Source: Ctena decussata (lineage: Eukaryota > Mollusca > Bivalvia > Lucinida > Lucinidae). Taken from it: a stretch of 64,000 nucleotides of DNA. Numbering within the stretch: position 1 is the first letter of the stretch; each line of letters begins with the position of its first letter. The stretch lies in the NCBI GenBank assembly GCA_963989385.1, contig OZ022502.1:15363001-15427000 (forward strand). Direction: 5' to 3'. A model generated the notes under the pieces. It saw only the letters and a list, made by a program, of their open reading frames with translations. It ran no database searches and was not told the origin of the DNA. Positions 51,201 through 60,195 of the stretch are shown piece after piece. The position numbers were made by a program, and so were the translations under genes.

Positions 51201-52070
51201 ATTGCAGCTGATGCTGTGCTCTACAAATGTGGAGGGCTTTATGTGTTACAGTTTTTACAACTGCTGAGAAAGACTTTGAGCTGTGCTCTCCAATTTCACA
51301 TTACGCAGTTGAATGGGGGTGTATAAGCTGAATTACAACCTGAAACACACAGATCTAGTACCGTAAAAATTCTATGATTACCATAACTGCCCTAAAATTG
51401 GAACAGTTTGGTTTTACAGTGCAGTAATGTGTCCAAAACATGCAAATGGGATGGCAAATAGTGTAAACCTTGATAAGACTGCTCCTTGAGGAGCAGTCTG
51501 ATCTGGTTTGCACTATTTGCTCAGACCTAACTGTCCCAATATATAGAGTTTTTTTGCAATTAACTTTTATTATCATAGAATATTTGGAATTTTTGCACAT
51601 GATTTTTTTATGCAAATTGTATGATTTTAAGGCATTCTGGCTAAGCCTAAAATAGATTATCTAATCTTTAAAATAGTATAAAGTTATCTCTGTCCTGAAT
51701 GGTTGGAAAGCTGCATAATTAGACACCAATTTATGATGCCACCATCAGGGCCATTTTGCTGCATTACACATCATGTGAAGAAAACAAAGATTGCATGCAG
51801 ATAATATATTCAGATATAAAATCTTATAAAACACATATACAGTACTTACTCAAAAACCTCACTGCAAGTGATCAACATAAACTTGTGTGCAAAAAATCTT
51901 TCATCACCAACACGCAGGATTATGTCACTAAATACTTCTGAATTATACAGCATAGCAAATCTCTCCACAAACACCCTGTCATTCTGAACTCTCTCTAAGG
52001 ATGGGTTTGTGTCCGATACGCCATCTATAAACTGTTCATTACTTGGCTGTCGTGAATCAAGACTTGCCAT
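44156..52070 (-). CDS. BTB/POZ-BACK domain protein (BTBD17-like, tentative), three coding exons
   Basis: Exons on the minus strand are 52070-51850, 50338-50240 and 45254-44156, with AG/GT borders and matching phases; together they encode 472 residues plus stop. The BTB fold spans the first two exons and the start of the third: FSDIILRVGDERFFAHKFM, AMLNVERWKEARQPEISL, VFGHFLKYIYTG, LADKYSIPALQEACVEYM. A BACK domain follows (WCQYSRMTGNKLLAESC ... LSSSDVIVNSEFQLWNELV). The C-terminal 200 residues look beta-rich and are not recognised. BTB-BACK proteins without Kelch repeats often act as Cullin-3 adaptors or are of unknown role; LADKY, YM..H and SDVIVNSE resemble the BTBD17 group. The open frame upstream of 45254 is intron and repeat, not protein. 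Confidence 0.92.
45268..45375. mobile_element. Foldback MITE next to the BTB exon 3 splice acceptor
   Basis: Ends TACCATAATGTGC/GCACATTAGGGTA with inner AATTTTCCATTTGGGACAAA. Same family as 41575-41777. On the minus strand only TTTCTTTCAG lies between it and the last BTB exon. Confidence 0.8.
45748..45865. repeat. Snap-back repeat with about 55-bp arms
   Basis: GAGTGCTCATGTATTAGTG with AATACAAGAGCAC at the outside and GTTGGGGAAAA with TTTTCCCCAAC inside, around ATGCGAGGCTATGCCGAGCAT. In intron 2 of the BTB gene. Confidence 0.75.
46105..46798. mobile_element. Non-autonomous Tc1/mariner-like element
   Basis: About 694 bp between TA dinucleotides. The terminal inverted repeat CTGTTCACAAAAAGTAGGGG is matched exactly by CCCCTACTTTTTGTGAACAG at the right. 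No transposase frame. TA duplication and small size indicate the IS630-Tc1-mariner group. Confidence 0.8.
46799..47453. other. BTB intron 2 segment without recognised feature
   Basis: A 97-codon open frame on the minus strand (47307-47014) has no recognisable motif. It is intronic and antisense-neutral with respect to the gene, so I do not call it. Confidence 0.5.
47454..47645. repeat. Dispersed repeat with GCCTAGAG / CTCTAGGC ends, second copy
   Basis: Matches 3117-3298 over its length, including GCTGGCTGACTTCTCCCTAT and GAAAGCTCTAGGCTGACACC. Confidence 0.7.
47777..49697 (-). mobile_element. Helentron/HINE-like element, family 8, copy 3
   Basis: In intron 2 of the BTB gene and in the sense direction of that gene. 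It is closely similar to 9246-11222 throughout, including the tail hairpin, units and head, but with fewer GGAC repeats. Its flanks look like halves of a CAGAGCTCCAG foldback (TACTGAGAAATAAG on the left, AAATTATCCTCACAACCC on the right), so it probably inserted into that MITE. Confidence 0.8.
49976..50191. mobile_element. Palindromic MITE, GTAATGACCC ends, second copy
   Basis: Close copy of 41020-41224: CTGTAATGACCCCAAATATT at left, TTTTAGGGTCATTATGGTA at right, inner CAAACTGCTCCTCAAGGAGC palindrome. In intron 2 of the BTB gene, 50 bp before its second coding exon. Confidence 0.78.
50240..50338 (-). CDS. BTB gene, second coding exon
   Basis: 99 nt between GCTTTCAG and GTATGC on the minus strand. 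It encodes AMLNVERWKEARQPEISL then SEEDECEPVFGHFL plus two bases. It supplies the BTB middle that is absent between the outer exons, and both junction codons (GAG, AAA) are completed correctly. This small exon is not visible as a start-to-stop frame. Confidence 0.9.
50520..50724. mobile_element. Tigger/pogo-like MITE, intact ends
   Basis: CAGTCAACTCTCGATATCTC at left and GATATCGGGAGTTGACTA at right, bordered by TA. Central palindrome AAAATTTACTTTGAGATATC. In the first intron of the BTB gene. Confidence 0.8.
50737..50905. mobile_element. Palindromic MITE of the GCAAACAGTG family
   Basis: GGCAAACAGTGCACACCCAG, GATCAGACTGCTCTTGATC and CAGGACAATTACAGAAATTA. One arm of the central hairpin is missing compared with 41020-41224. 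Confidence 0.65.
50910..51114. mobile_element. CAGAGCTC foldback MITE, copy F
   Basis: Starts CAGAGCTCCAGATAAGAGGG and ends CTTATCTAGAGCACTG. Central GAACCGTCTCTGTGAGACGG. In the first intron of the BTB gene. Confidence 0.8.
51359..51555. mobile_element. Palindromic MITE of the GCAAACAGTG family
   Basis: TACCGTAAAAATTCTATGAT at left and a CAGACTGCTCCTTGAGGAGCAGTCTG-type central palindrome; TTTGCTCAGACCTAACTGTC toward the right end. Confidence 0.7.
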
Positions 52071-52096
52071 TATTCTTTTAATCCTTACTGTATTAC
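51850..52096 (-). CDS. BTB gene, first coding exon with start codon
   Basis: ATG at 52070-52068. It encodes MASLDSRQPSNEQFIDG through FAHKFMLITCSEVF plus two bases, ending before GTAAGTACT. The exon probably begins at 52096 after TTTGTTTCAG, leaving a 26-nt 5' UTR part and implying an upstream non-coding exon that I did not find. Confidence 0.9.
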
Positions 52097-52525
52097 CTGA
52101 AACAAATGATTGGTGTCACATGAAAAGAATCTCATGTCATTAGCTGCAATGACTGGGTTGAAGAAACAATGTGATGCCTATTTTGGTAATGAAGGAAAGG
52201 AAAATGCTTATTATATATATATACAAAACCCAACAACTTACCATTACTGTTTCAACAGCAAACTCGAGGCTTATTACCATATGAACTATTTATCAAGGTA
52301 AGGTAGAATATTTTTCTGCCAAGACAATACAGAGGGTAATGTTGATATTCAGCCATTTACGTGGTAACCAAACACATTAAAGTCATATCTTTGTGATATA
52401 TAATTCTAACGGTTTTCAGAGGTTTAACTTAACTAAAATTAGATGTTGTGTGCCATTCATGTAATTCACAATATCACTATTTTGAATACAAGACCTACTT
52501 CTTACCCTGCCAAAATCTTTCTTTC

Positions 52526-52690
52526 TTTCTATCTTTACTGTCCTCGGTCAATTTTGACCATGATGACAGGTTTCTGGTGTGGCGCATAAGTTGTCACAAA
52601 AAAAAAAAAAATAAATAAATAAATAAAAAATAAATAAATAAATGAATTTGTGACAAAGCCACCAGCAGATTAAAACTATTTACAAGAAGA
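52526..52690 (-). repeat. Inverted copy of the retroposon 3' end (left arm)
   Basis: Reverse complement of 53625-53783, sharing GTCCTCGGTCAATTTTGACC-type sequence, TGGCGCATAAGTTGTCAC, an AAAT microsatellite (52600-52645) and AAAGCCACCAGCAGATTAAA. About 310 bp of other sequence lies between it and the reverse transcriptase fragment. Confidence 0.82.
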
Positions 52691-52877
52691 TTAAAACTAT
52701 TTACAAGAATCAATGTTGATGGGTGGGTAAAATTATTCATACTGTCATGTGCTCATAAAAAATCAACTCAGCTCCCATATTTGTGCAAACTGGTTCAGAA
52801 TTTTCAGGCATGCCAAGTATGGGTGAGATTAAATCTCAATTAATTTAACCCTTCTTGGGGTTGATACCATCTGCAGT

Positions 52878-52985
52878 TATAAAACAGATTTCCCTTCCAA
52901 AAATTTAGATCTGTCTTATAAGATGGATTTAGATTTTTGGGATTGTTTTAGAAGGGAAAAAAACCCATCTCATAGCAGAATTCCA
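52878..52985. mobile_element. Foldback MITE, AAATCCATCTTATAAGA type
   Basis: TTCCCTTCCAAAAATTTAGA pairs with TTTTGGGATTGTTTTAGAAG around GTCTTATAAGATGGA. Related copies lie at 54468-54618 and in the SNORD33 tandem units near 28705-28830 and 33555-33665. Confidence 0.7.
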
Positions 52986-52998
52986 TATGGCTGATTTA

Positions 52999-53591
52999 GA
53001 TATTTAGGAGTTGAAATTACGGATGACCTCGAGTGGGGTCAGCACTTCAATGAAATTACCAGTAAGGCTACTAAGACTTTGGGTTTCCTTCGTAGAAACT
53101 TGACTTTTGCATCGAAGGAAATCAAGGCTGCTGCATATAAAACTCTGGTCCGGCCCAAATTAGAATATGCAGCGCCAGTTTGGATGCCCCATCACCAAGT
53201 TGATATTAACAGAATAGAAAAAGTACAGAGGACTGCTGCCCGTTGGACCTGTAGGCGCTGGCGCAATCAAAGCCATGTGGGAGAAATGTTAGAAGAACTC
53301 CAATGGCCAGACCTGCAGGAAAGACGACAGCAGGCTTCTCTGTCTCTATTCTACAAAATTCATAATAATCTTGCCATTGTAGATAAGAATAAGTACCTAT
53401 CTGAGGTCGGTGAAGGGAGCAGGAGAACTAGGTCCCACCCATTCCAGTACCACCATCCAAATGCTTACACGGACGGTTTTAAGAATTCTTTTTCCCCAGG
53501 ACAATTGCAACTTGGAATGGCCTTACAACCGAAGCTGTCTCTTCGGAGACAGTTGATGGGTTTAAGGCCAAAATTTAATATCCTAGGGTAG
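52999..53591 (+). pseudogene. 3' fragment of a third non-LTR reverse transcriptase
   Basis: Starts in the middle of the family with YLGVEITDDLEWGQHFNEIT, then TLGFLRRNLTFASKEIKAAA, YKTLVRPKLEYAAPVW, VQRTAARWTCRRW and RRQQASLSLFYKI, ending at TAG 53589-53591. All catalytic motifs are missing, so this is a 5'-truncated copy. A 3' UTR with an ATTT-repeat tail follows to about 53783. Confidence 0.85.
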
Positions 53592-53624
53592 AGCAGAGGT
53601 TAGGCATGGAATGCCTGCCCCTGA

Positions 53625-53783
53625 GGACTTCTTGTAAATAGTTTTAATCTACTGGTGGCTTTGTCACAAATTCATTTATTTATTTATTTTTTTTTTTGTG
53701 ACAACTTATGCGCCACACCAGAAACCTGTCATCATGGTCAAAGTTGACCGAGGACAGTACAGATAGAAAGAAAGAATACATGG
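53625..53783 (+). repeat. 3' UTR of the retroposon fragment (right arm)
   Basis: Begins TAAATAGTTTTAATCTACTG after the stop codon and includes an ATTT repeat and the text inverted at 52526-52690. The pair forms a 160-bp hairpin with a spacer near 930 bp. Confidence 0.8.
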
Positions 53784-53818
53784 GCTCATTCTAGATATGG
53801 AAAACACAGTGTTTTACA

Positions 53819-54273
53819 TAGGGATGTAACGATAGTCCATAAATGACTATTGCGATAGTATTGACATTGCAAGAAGTACCATTGCGATACTATTACTATT
53901 GCAGGTTGCTATTGCAATGCATTGCGATAACTATTGGGGACAGATTTTTTATCCTGAAACTGAGCTTTGCTGTATAAAAATCTAATATGTTCACAAATTT
54001 ACGACTGAAAAGCATTTTTTAATGACTGTTGTATCACAATATGCACACCTTGGCTAGAAAATACAAGAAAATATTATTTTTCATTCTTTGGAATCCACAA
54101 GCATTTTCTATTATTCTTTTAGCTAAAGACTTCTTTCAAGAAAAAGATGCATGTCTAGAAACTATTGCGATATTGGAAACACTATTGACATTGCAGCTTT
54201 CCCTATCGATAGTGACTATTGCCAATGTTACTATTGCGATATATCGATAGTCCGATATATTGTTACACCCCTA
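53819..54273. mobile_element. hAT-like MITE with 8-bp target duplication
   Basis: 455 bp. Ends TAGGGATGTAACGATAG and its inverse ATATTGTTACACCCCTA. GTTTTACA flanks both sides (53811-53818 and 54274-54281), the 8-bp duplication expected for hAT. The interior repeats ACTATTGCGATA-like text. No coding. Confidence 0.85.
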
Positions 54274-54281
54274 GTTTTACA

Positions 54282-55419
54282 GCCAAGTTAATATGGTACC
54301 TATAAGATTTTAAGTACAGTAATTATTCGGCAATGAGACAGGGTTTTCCAGTCTCTACACTGACCCTAGAAATGATGTTGTTACGTAAAATGGCCACGGT
54401 AGACAAACTAAAGTAGTGATTCTCATTTCTACATTGACCCCAAATATGTCAATCTAACTGTCGTATGAAATTCTGCTGTAAGATGGATTTTTCCAATCCA
54501 AAACAATCCTGAAAATCTTGATCCATCTTAAAAGATGGATCTAGATTTTTTGGGATTGTTTTGGAAAACCCTGTCTCATTGCCCAGATTTTTGGGATTGT
54601 TTTGGAAGGGGAAAACACTGTATTGTAACCGAAAAAATGTAAAACTGGATAGAGCATGCAATCCAATATCAGATCTTATTACTACTTTATTTATTTTGCC
54701 TGTAGCATTAAGTCTTTTAAATCCGATGACCTCACGGCGATGTATCGCCAAGCACCCGGAATTCAACCACACTCGGTTTTCGACGATGTGAGCAATTCCA
54801 AGATAAGCCCGGGAATTGCTATGGCATAATGCTATTAAAATGTAAACAATCTAAAATCAAAATCGTCAGTAGGTGCATTCGACCAATACAAATAGAGTAA
54901 TAAACTTCGGCCCCGCCCACTTAGCAAATGGCTCCTTTTCGCAATGAACAAAATATTTTTAGGAGTAGGTCACGTTAACTCAATGCACTGCATATTTTCG
55001 GAGGAGCAAGAAAAGTATAAACCCATCTGCTAAAATCAGAAACACTGTGCAATAACATAACCACATTCTTTAACCGATCCTTTTCATTTCATGATGAATA
55101 TTATGATACCGATTTTCTATCGTCGAAAACTGGGAGGTGTGGTCACCAAAACTGACAGGTCATGTGATCAAATATGGCCTCCTCTGTCAACTCGCCACAA
55201 GTGTCGACAGAAAAGAATGCTCTGGTGTTGAAAAAGAAAAGACTGAATGGTCATTTAGAATTATAAGGTGGGCTCTGGATATTCAGTGTACTTTGAAATC
55301 ACAACGGACACAATTTGATCGTCGAAAACCGGGAGTGGCGGCATACACAAAAATTTACTTTTCAAAAGCTAAAACTTGTACAAAAAAGATCTCTCACTTT
55401 CTAATATTCCAGCATCATT
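54282..55419. other. Upstream region of the BTB gene, possible promoter
   Basis: Holds a foldback MITE (54468-54618) and, near 54910, the only GC-box-like CCCCGCCC in the area. TCGTCGAAAAC recurs near 54776, 55119 and 55319. The first BTB exon and its promoter may lie here, but this is inference. Confidence 0.35.
54468..54618. mobile_element. Foldback MITE, GATCCATCTTA type, with extra arm
   Basis: CCAATCCAAAACAATCCTG and GGATTGTTTTGGAAAACCCT pair around CATCTTAAAAGATGG. A further partial arm GGGATTGTTTTGGAAGGGG follows. Confidence 0.7.
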
Positions 55420-55732
55420 TGGTTTAAACAGTATTTATTCAATTTTGTAAACATAGCATAGGCTATATATATATATACATAAACACATAGATACAATATA
55501 GGATCAGAAAACAAGCATAGTGCTTATAGAGATCTTATCCTTATGACAAATATTACATACAAAAACTGAGTGCAGAAATTACTTTGAATAAAACTGTTCC
55601 TGTATAATTTCTTATAATGTGTATGAGAAGAATTTGTGGTAAACAAAATACCTTAAATGAAGAAGGGAGACATAGAAGGAAAATCCAGTAAACATTAACA
55701 ATACTGTGAGTAAGGTATATATACATATATCT

Positions 55733-55760
55733 GAGAGAGAGAGAGAGAGAGAGAGAGAAT
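55733..55760 (+). repeat. (GA)n microsatellite
   Basis: GAGAGA tract of about 28 bp in the presumed 3' UTR of retroposon A. Confidence 0.93.
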
Positions 55761-56005
55761 TTGAAATAGCTGGAAAAAATAGATACAGAAAACAGAACCA
55801 ATCGCCATGCCCGGGCCTTGATCTTTAAGTAAAACATACAGCGCTTTGACACAAACAAATCGTTTCCATTTTAGAATTAGTTTTCCTCCCGATCGGAAAG
55901 TCTCGTAAAACAAAATCACATGCGAAAATTCCACTTTCACTTCGCGGTCGTGGAACAGACTTGTGCACCTGATCCTGAACGACGACAGCAAGTGTTTCAT
56001 AAACA

Positions 56006-58030
56006 CTATGTGGGAACACGGGTGAAACGTCCCGTTAAGGTGATGAACTTTTGGACAGAGTCAAAAACGGTTTCGTTTTCCCCATTAGACAAATTTGAAT
56101 TGCCACTTATCAAGGCGTTTACGGGAAGATGGAGAAAATCGGACAAGACCTGGTGACGTAGTTGGGTGTAATTTATACAATCAAATAAATAATGTTTAAC
56201 TGTCTCAGTTTGGCCACATGAACACCTGGGGCTGTCAATAAGGTTTTTCTTAAATAAATGAAAATTAAGAGAGCTACACTCGAGTCGTAATCTCGTGTGA
56301 TATATTTGGGCTGCCCTATTTCCATAATAAAAATAAACAGGTGGTTTTCTTTCTTGGCCCTTTAGGTTTTTCTTGAAGTCAGACAGAGATGTACTATTTC
56401 TCACCAGTAGTGGCAGGTTATTCCAAAGTCTTATTACAGATGGAAGAAATGAGTTATAGTATAGATTTGAATTTGCATGAACTATCGAAGTATTAGATGA
56501 ATTACGAAGTAAGTACTCTGAGTTTTCTCGAACTTGAGGAGGCACCAGACAGCTAAGATATAAAGGGGAAAGATTGTTTGACATTTTGTAAAAGGTTATC
56601 AGTTTTTGTTCATTTCTTCGATCTTCTAATGTATCAAATCCTGTTTCGTGATATAGTTTTGCAATACTGCATAATTTCGTTGCACCCGTTATGATTCTTA
56701 ATGCTTCAATTTGAATTTTTTCAACAGCTTGCTTGTCATCATTATTACAGTTGTCCCATACGATGCCACTGTACTCAAGGACAGGTCGTATGTAAGATAT
56801 ATACATTCTTTCTAAAGATTTCCTGTCGAGCCGAAATTTAAATGACCTCAATATGTTAATGCGTTGCCAACCTTTTCCTGTAATCGTGACGATGTGGGTA
56901 TGCCAGCCACAGTCGCTGGAGAAGACAAGACCTAAATGACGATGACTATTAACTTCAGCTATTTGCGTGTTGTTCATAATAAGTTCTGGATGAAATGGTT
57001 TGTTTCTTTTCCTTGAGATTATCATCGATTCCGTTTTTGTTGGATTGAAATCTACTAACCATGAGTTGGCCCACGTATGGACTTTGGAAAGATTTTCATT
57101 TAGTATATTAGCTGAAACTATCGGGTTTTCGACAATGATATATAGGCATGTGTCGTCGGCAAAGAGTTTAACATTACAATCAATCTCATTAACAATGTCA
57201 TTTATGTATACTAAAAATAGTAATGGACCTAGAATTGACCCCTGAGGGACCCCGGCTGGTACAGTCTTATAAGCTGATGCTTTGCCATTTAGTACTACCC
57301 TTTGTTGTCTACTTGTTAGATAGTCGTAAAACCAGTTTAAAATTTCTCCCGAAAGACCAATCCCCTGCAATTTATGTATAAGCCCTCTATGCCATACGCG
57401 ATCAAAAGCTTTGCTTATGTCAAAAAAGATGACTCGTACTTCTTTTCCGGAATCCACAGCCTCACAAAAGGAATTATACAGATGTAAAAGTTGGTAAGTT
57501 GTTGAGTCACCTTTTATAAAGCCAGACTGATGGGGTGTGAATACATTATTTGAAATACAATAGTTATAAACCTGTTTATGGACGGCACGTTCCATTGTTT
57601 TACCAAGAACACTAAGCAAGGATATCGGTCTATAGTTATTTGGTAAGTTGCGCGCATCTTTTTTATGGATAGGTGTCAAGTTCCCGTTTTTCCAGGCTTG
57701 AGGAAATTTGCCAAGGATAATGAGCCGAGAGAAGAATATACTTAAAGGAATACATAATTCATGGGCAGCTTCCTTTAATAATCGTGGATTGATTAGATCT
57801 GGCCCTGATGCTTTTGTGGTATCAAGGGATTTCAAAATGTCAAGAACGTCTTGAGGGCTAATAGTGATTGAGTCTAGTAACTGGTAAGGGGGCAGTACTA
57901 AATCGGGCAGAGTTACTGCAGAATCGTCCAACTGAGCTTGAGAAATAAAATAATCATTTAAGATTTCAGCCTTATCTTCATCGTCTTCGAATGTGGTGGT
58001 GTTATAGTACAGACTTGGGATCGTGTCCTC
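56006..58030 (-). pseudogene. Reverse transcriptase part of retroposon A
   Basis: The first ATG gives 641 codons from 57931, but homologous coding continues upstream to about 58030 without a stop. Motifs: KASGPDLINPRLLKEA, YRPISLLSVLGKTMER, GFIKGDSTTYQLL, FFDISKAFDRVWH, GVPQGSILGPLLFLVYINDI and FADD. A C-terminal C-x-C-G-x5-KHYLFDC-type motif (CSCGQTETVKHYLFDC) is present. It is separated from its endonuclease by insertion B and a 1-nt frameshift, so it is probably inactive as a unit. Confidence 0.82.
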
Positions 58031-58329
58031 CTTTTTTATCTAGTTTTAGCACTTGTTTAGATAATTTCCACCAGGTTCTAATGTTCTGTGTATTGGTTTT
58101 AAGTAAATTAGCTATTCGGTTTTCATAATTGAGTTTTGAGGTTCTTATTTCCTTAACAATTTTATTTCTTAATTTTCGAAATTTGCGCCAAATTTGAACA
58201 GTATCAATACGCTTTGCTTTTTTATGAAGTCGTTTCCTCTGTCGAATTAGCTTACGTATTTCGTTGTGCATCCATGGAGGGTCGGCGGGCCGTATAGTTA
58301 CATACTTATTAGGGATGGAATCTGTTGCA
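58005..58329 (-). pseudogene. Linker part of retroposon A polyprotein, cut off by insertion and frameshift
   Basis: Encodes TDSIPNKYVTIRPADPPW, then a basic region IRQRKRLHKKAKRIDTVQIW and WWKLSKQVLKLDKK. It continues the endonuclease frame of A once element B is removed. The natural frame then needs one G fewer in AAAAAAGGAGG (58027-58037) to read EDTIPSLYYNTT into the reverse transcriptase. Confidence 0.82.
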
Positions 58330-60195
58330 AACTTACTGTAACTTACTGTAACCTTTACACCAATCAAGCATCATCTGCTTCTGTAGGTGATTCTCGATAC
58401 ATCGATTGTCTGTGTCCGCTGTTATGCGCAATGTAGCAGGTGGCGTTGAATTTCGATGGGTGACTATGCCAGTGGTTATTAAGGCGGCTCTTGAATGAGT
58501 TCAGAGAGGGTGCCCTAACTACAGTTTCTGGTAGAGAATTCCATGTGTCAATCACTCTAATGCTGAAACTATGACGCCTGACGTTTAACCGAGCTCTGGG
58601 TTTAAACAATTTGAGAGAATGGCCCCTGGTCGCTCCATGTAGTGCAAATGTAAATAACTTATTTATATCGACTTTATCAATTTGATTCATTATTTTATAC
58701 ACTTGTACCATGTCGGCTCTTTCTCGCCGATATTCCAGCGTAGGTAAACCAAGATGCTTCAGTCTCTCTTCATAAGACATGTGGCTGATACTTTTCACTA
58801 GTCGCGTGGCCCTTCGCTGAACATTTTCAATGGTTATTTTATCCTTTTTGTATAAAGGTGACCAAATTTGAGTAGCATATTCTAAATGAGGGCGTACCAT
58901 AGTTTTGTATAAATTTAGAAACATTTCTTTGTCAAGGTAAGTAAAGGTCCTAAAAATTATTCCAACATTTCTGTTTGCTATATTTACTTTTGATGTTACA
59001 TGTTCTCTGAATTTTAAATCTCCATCTATTATCACTCCCAAGTCTTTCTCATATTCTACTTTTTCAATTTCAACAGGTTCTGGATCTCCATTCATTTTGT
59101 ATGCTGTTATAATGTCACGTTTTCCGACATGCAAATGGTGACACTTTGTTTTGTTGAAAAACATTTTCCATGTTTCAGCCCAATTTTCTGCTGTTGTTAT
59201 GTTTTCTTGTAAACTGATTCTCTTGTCTTCTGTTTTAACCCCACTAAAAAGTTTCCCATCGTCAGCAAAAAGCTTCATACACACACTGATTGCGTCTGGG
59301 AGGTCATTGATAAAGATCAAAAACAAAATTGGTCCAAGGACACTCCCCTGTGGTATTCCACTTGATATGTTTCTCCACACTGACTTTGAGCCGTTGATTG
59401 TAACTCTCTGTTTTCTATCAGACAAAAACTCCTTAACCCAGTCAAATATTTTCCCAGTTATTCCATAATTGTACAATTTCTTCAGAAGTCTACCATGGGG
59501 AACTTTATCAAACGCTTTACAGAAGTCTAAGTAGATAACATCAATATCTTCTCCATTGTCTAATGACTCTGTTAACTCTTCCATAAACTCAAGCAGCTGT
59601 GTAACACATGATCTTCCGGCAACAAACCCGTGTTGTGCTGGTGAAAACAGCTCATTAGTGGTCATATGATCGACAATTGCGTCTCTTATAATTCTTTCTA
59701 GTAATTTCCCTGGAACTGATGTCAAACTTATGGGCCTATAATTTTCAGCACTTTTCTTATTTCCTTTCTTAAAAATGGGTGTTACATTGGCTTCTTTCCA
59801 CACTTCTGGTAATATGCTCTCATCAACTGATTTTTGGAATATGATTTTCAAAGGTTTTTTGATAGCTGACTGAGATTCTTTTAAAAATTTAGGATGGATA
59901 TTATCTGGCCCCTGAGATTTTGACTGTTTTAACTTGTTAACTGCTTTTTCAATTTGTTCTTCCGTTATAGAGATATTGTCTAATTCATGTTCGTATTGGC
60001 GTTTATCAAAGTCTGGTAAAGGTCCGTCTCCCTCTATCTCAAACACACTGGCAAAAAAGTCATTAAGAATGTCAGCAGTCTCCTGGTCAGTCTTAGACAG
60101 TTCACCTGATGAGTTTGTTAGATTAGAAACTGCTGATTTAGTCTTCGTCTTTGACCTAACATAACTCCAGAAGAGTTTATTATCTGTTTTTATTT
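58330..60195 (-). mobile_element. 5'-truncated CR1-like retroposon B inserted in A
   Basis: Flanked by TTGCA on + at 58325-58329 and 60196-60200, a 5-bp target duplication. It encodes the end of a linker, an intact-looking reverse transcriptase (FADD) and the C-terminal region, and ends on the minus strand with the repeat TTACAGTAAGTTACAGTAAG. Removing it restores ILKAATDSIPNKYVTIRP in element A, which proves the junction. Confidence 0.88.
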
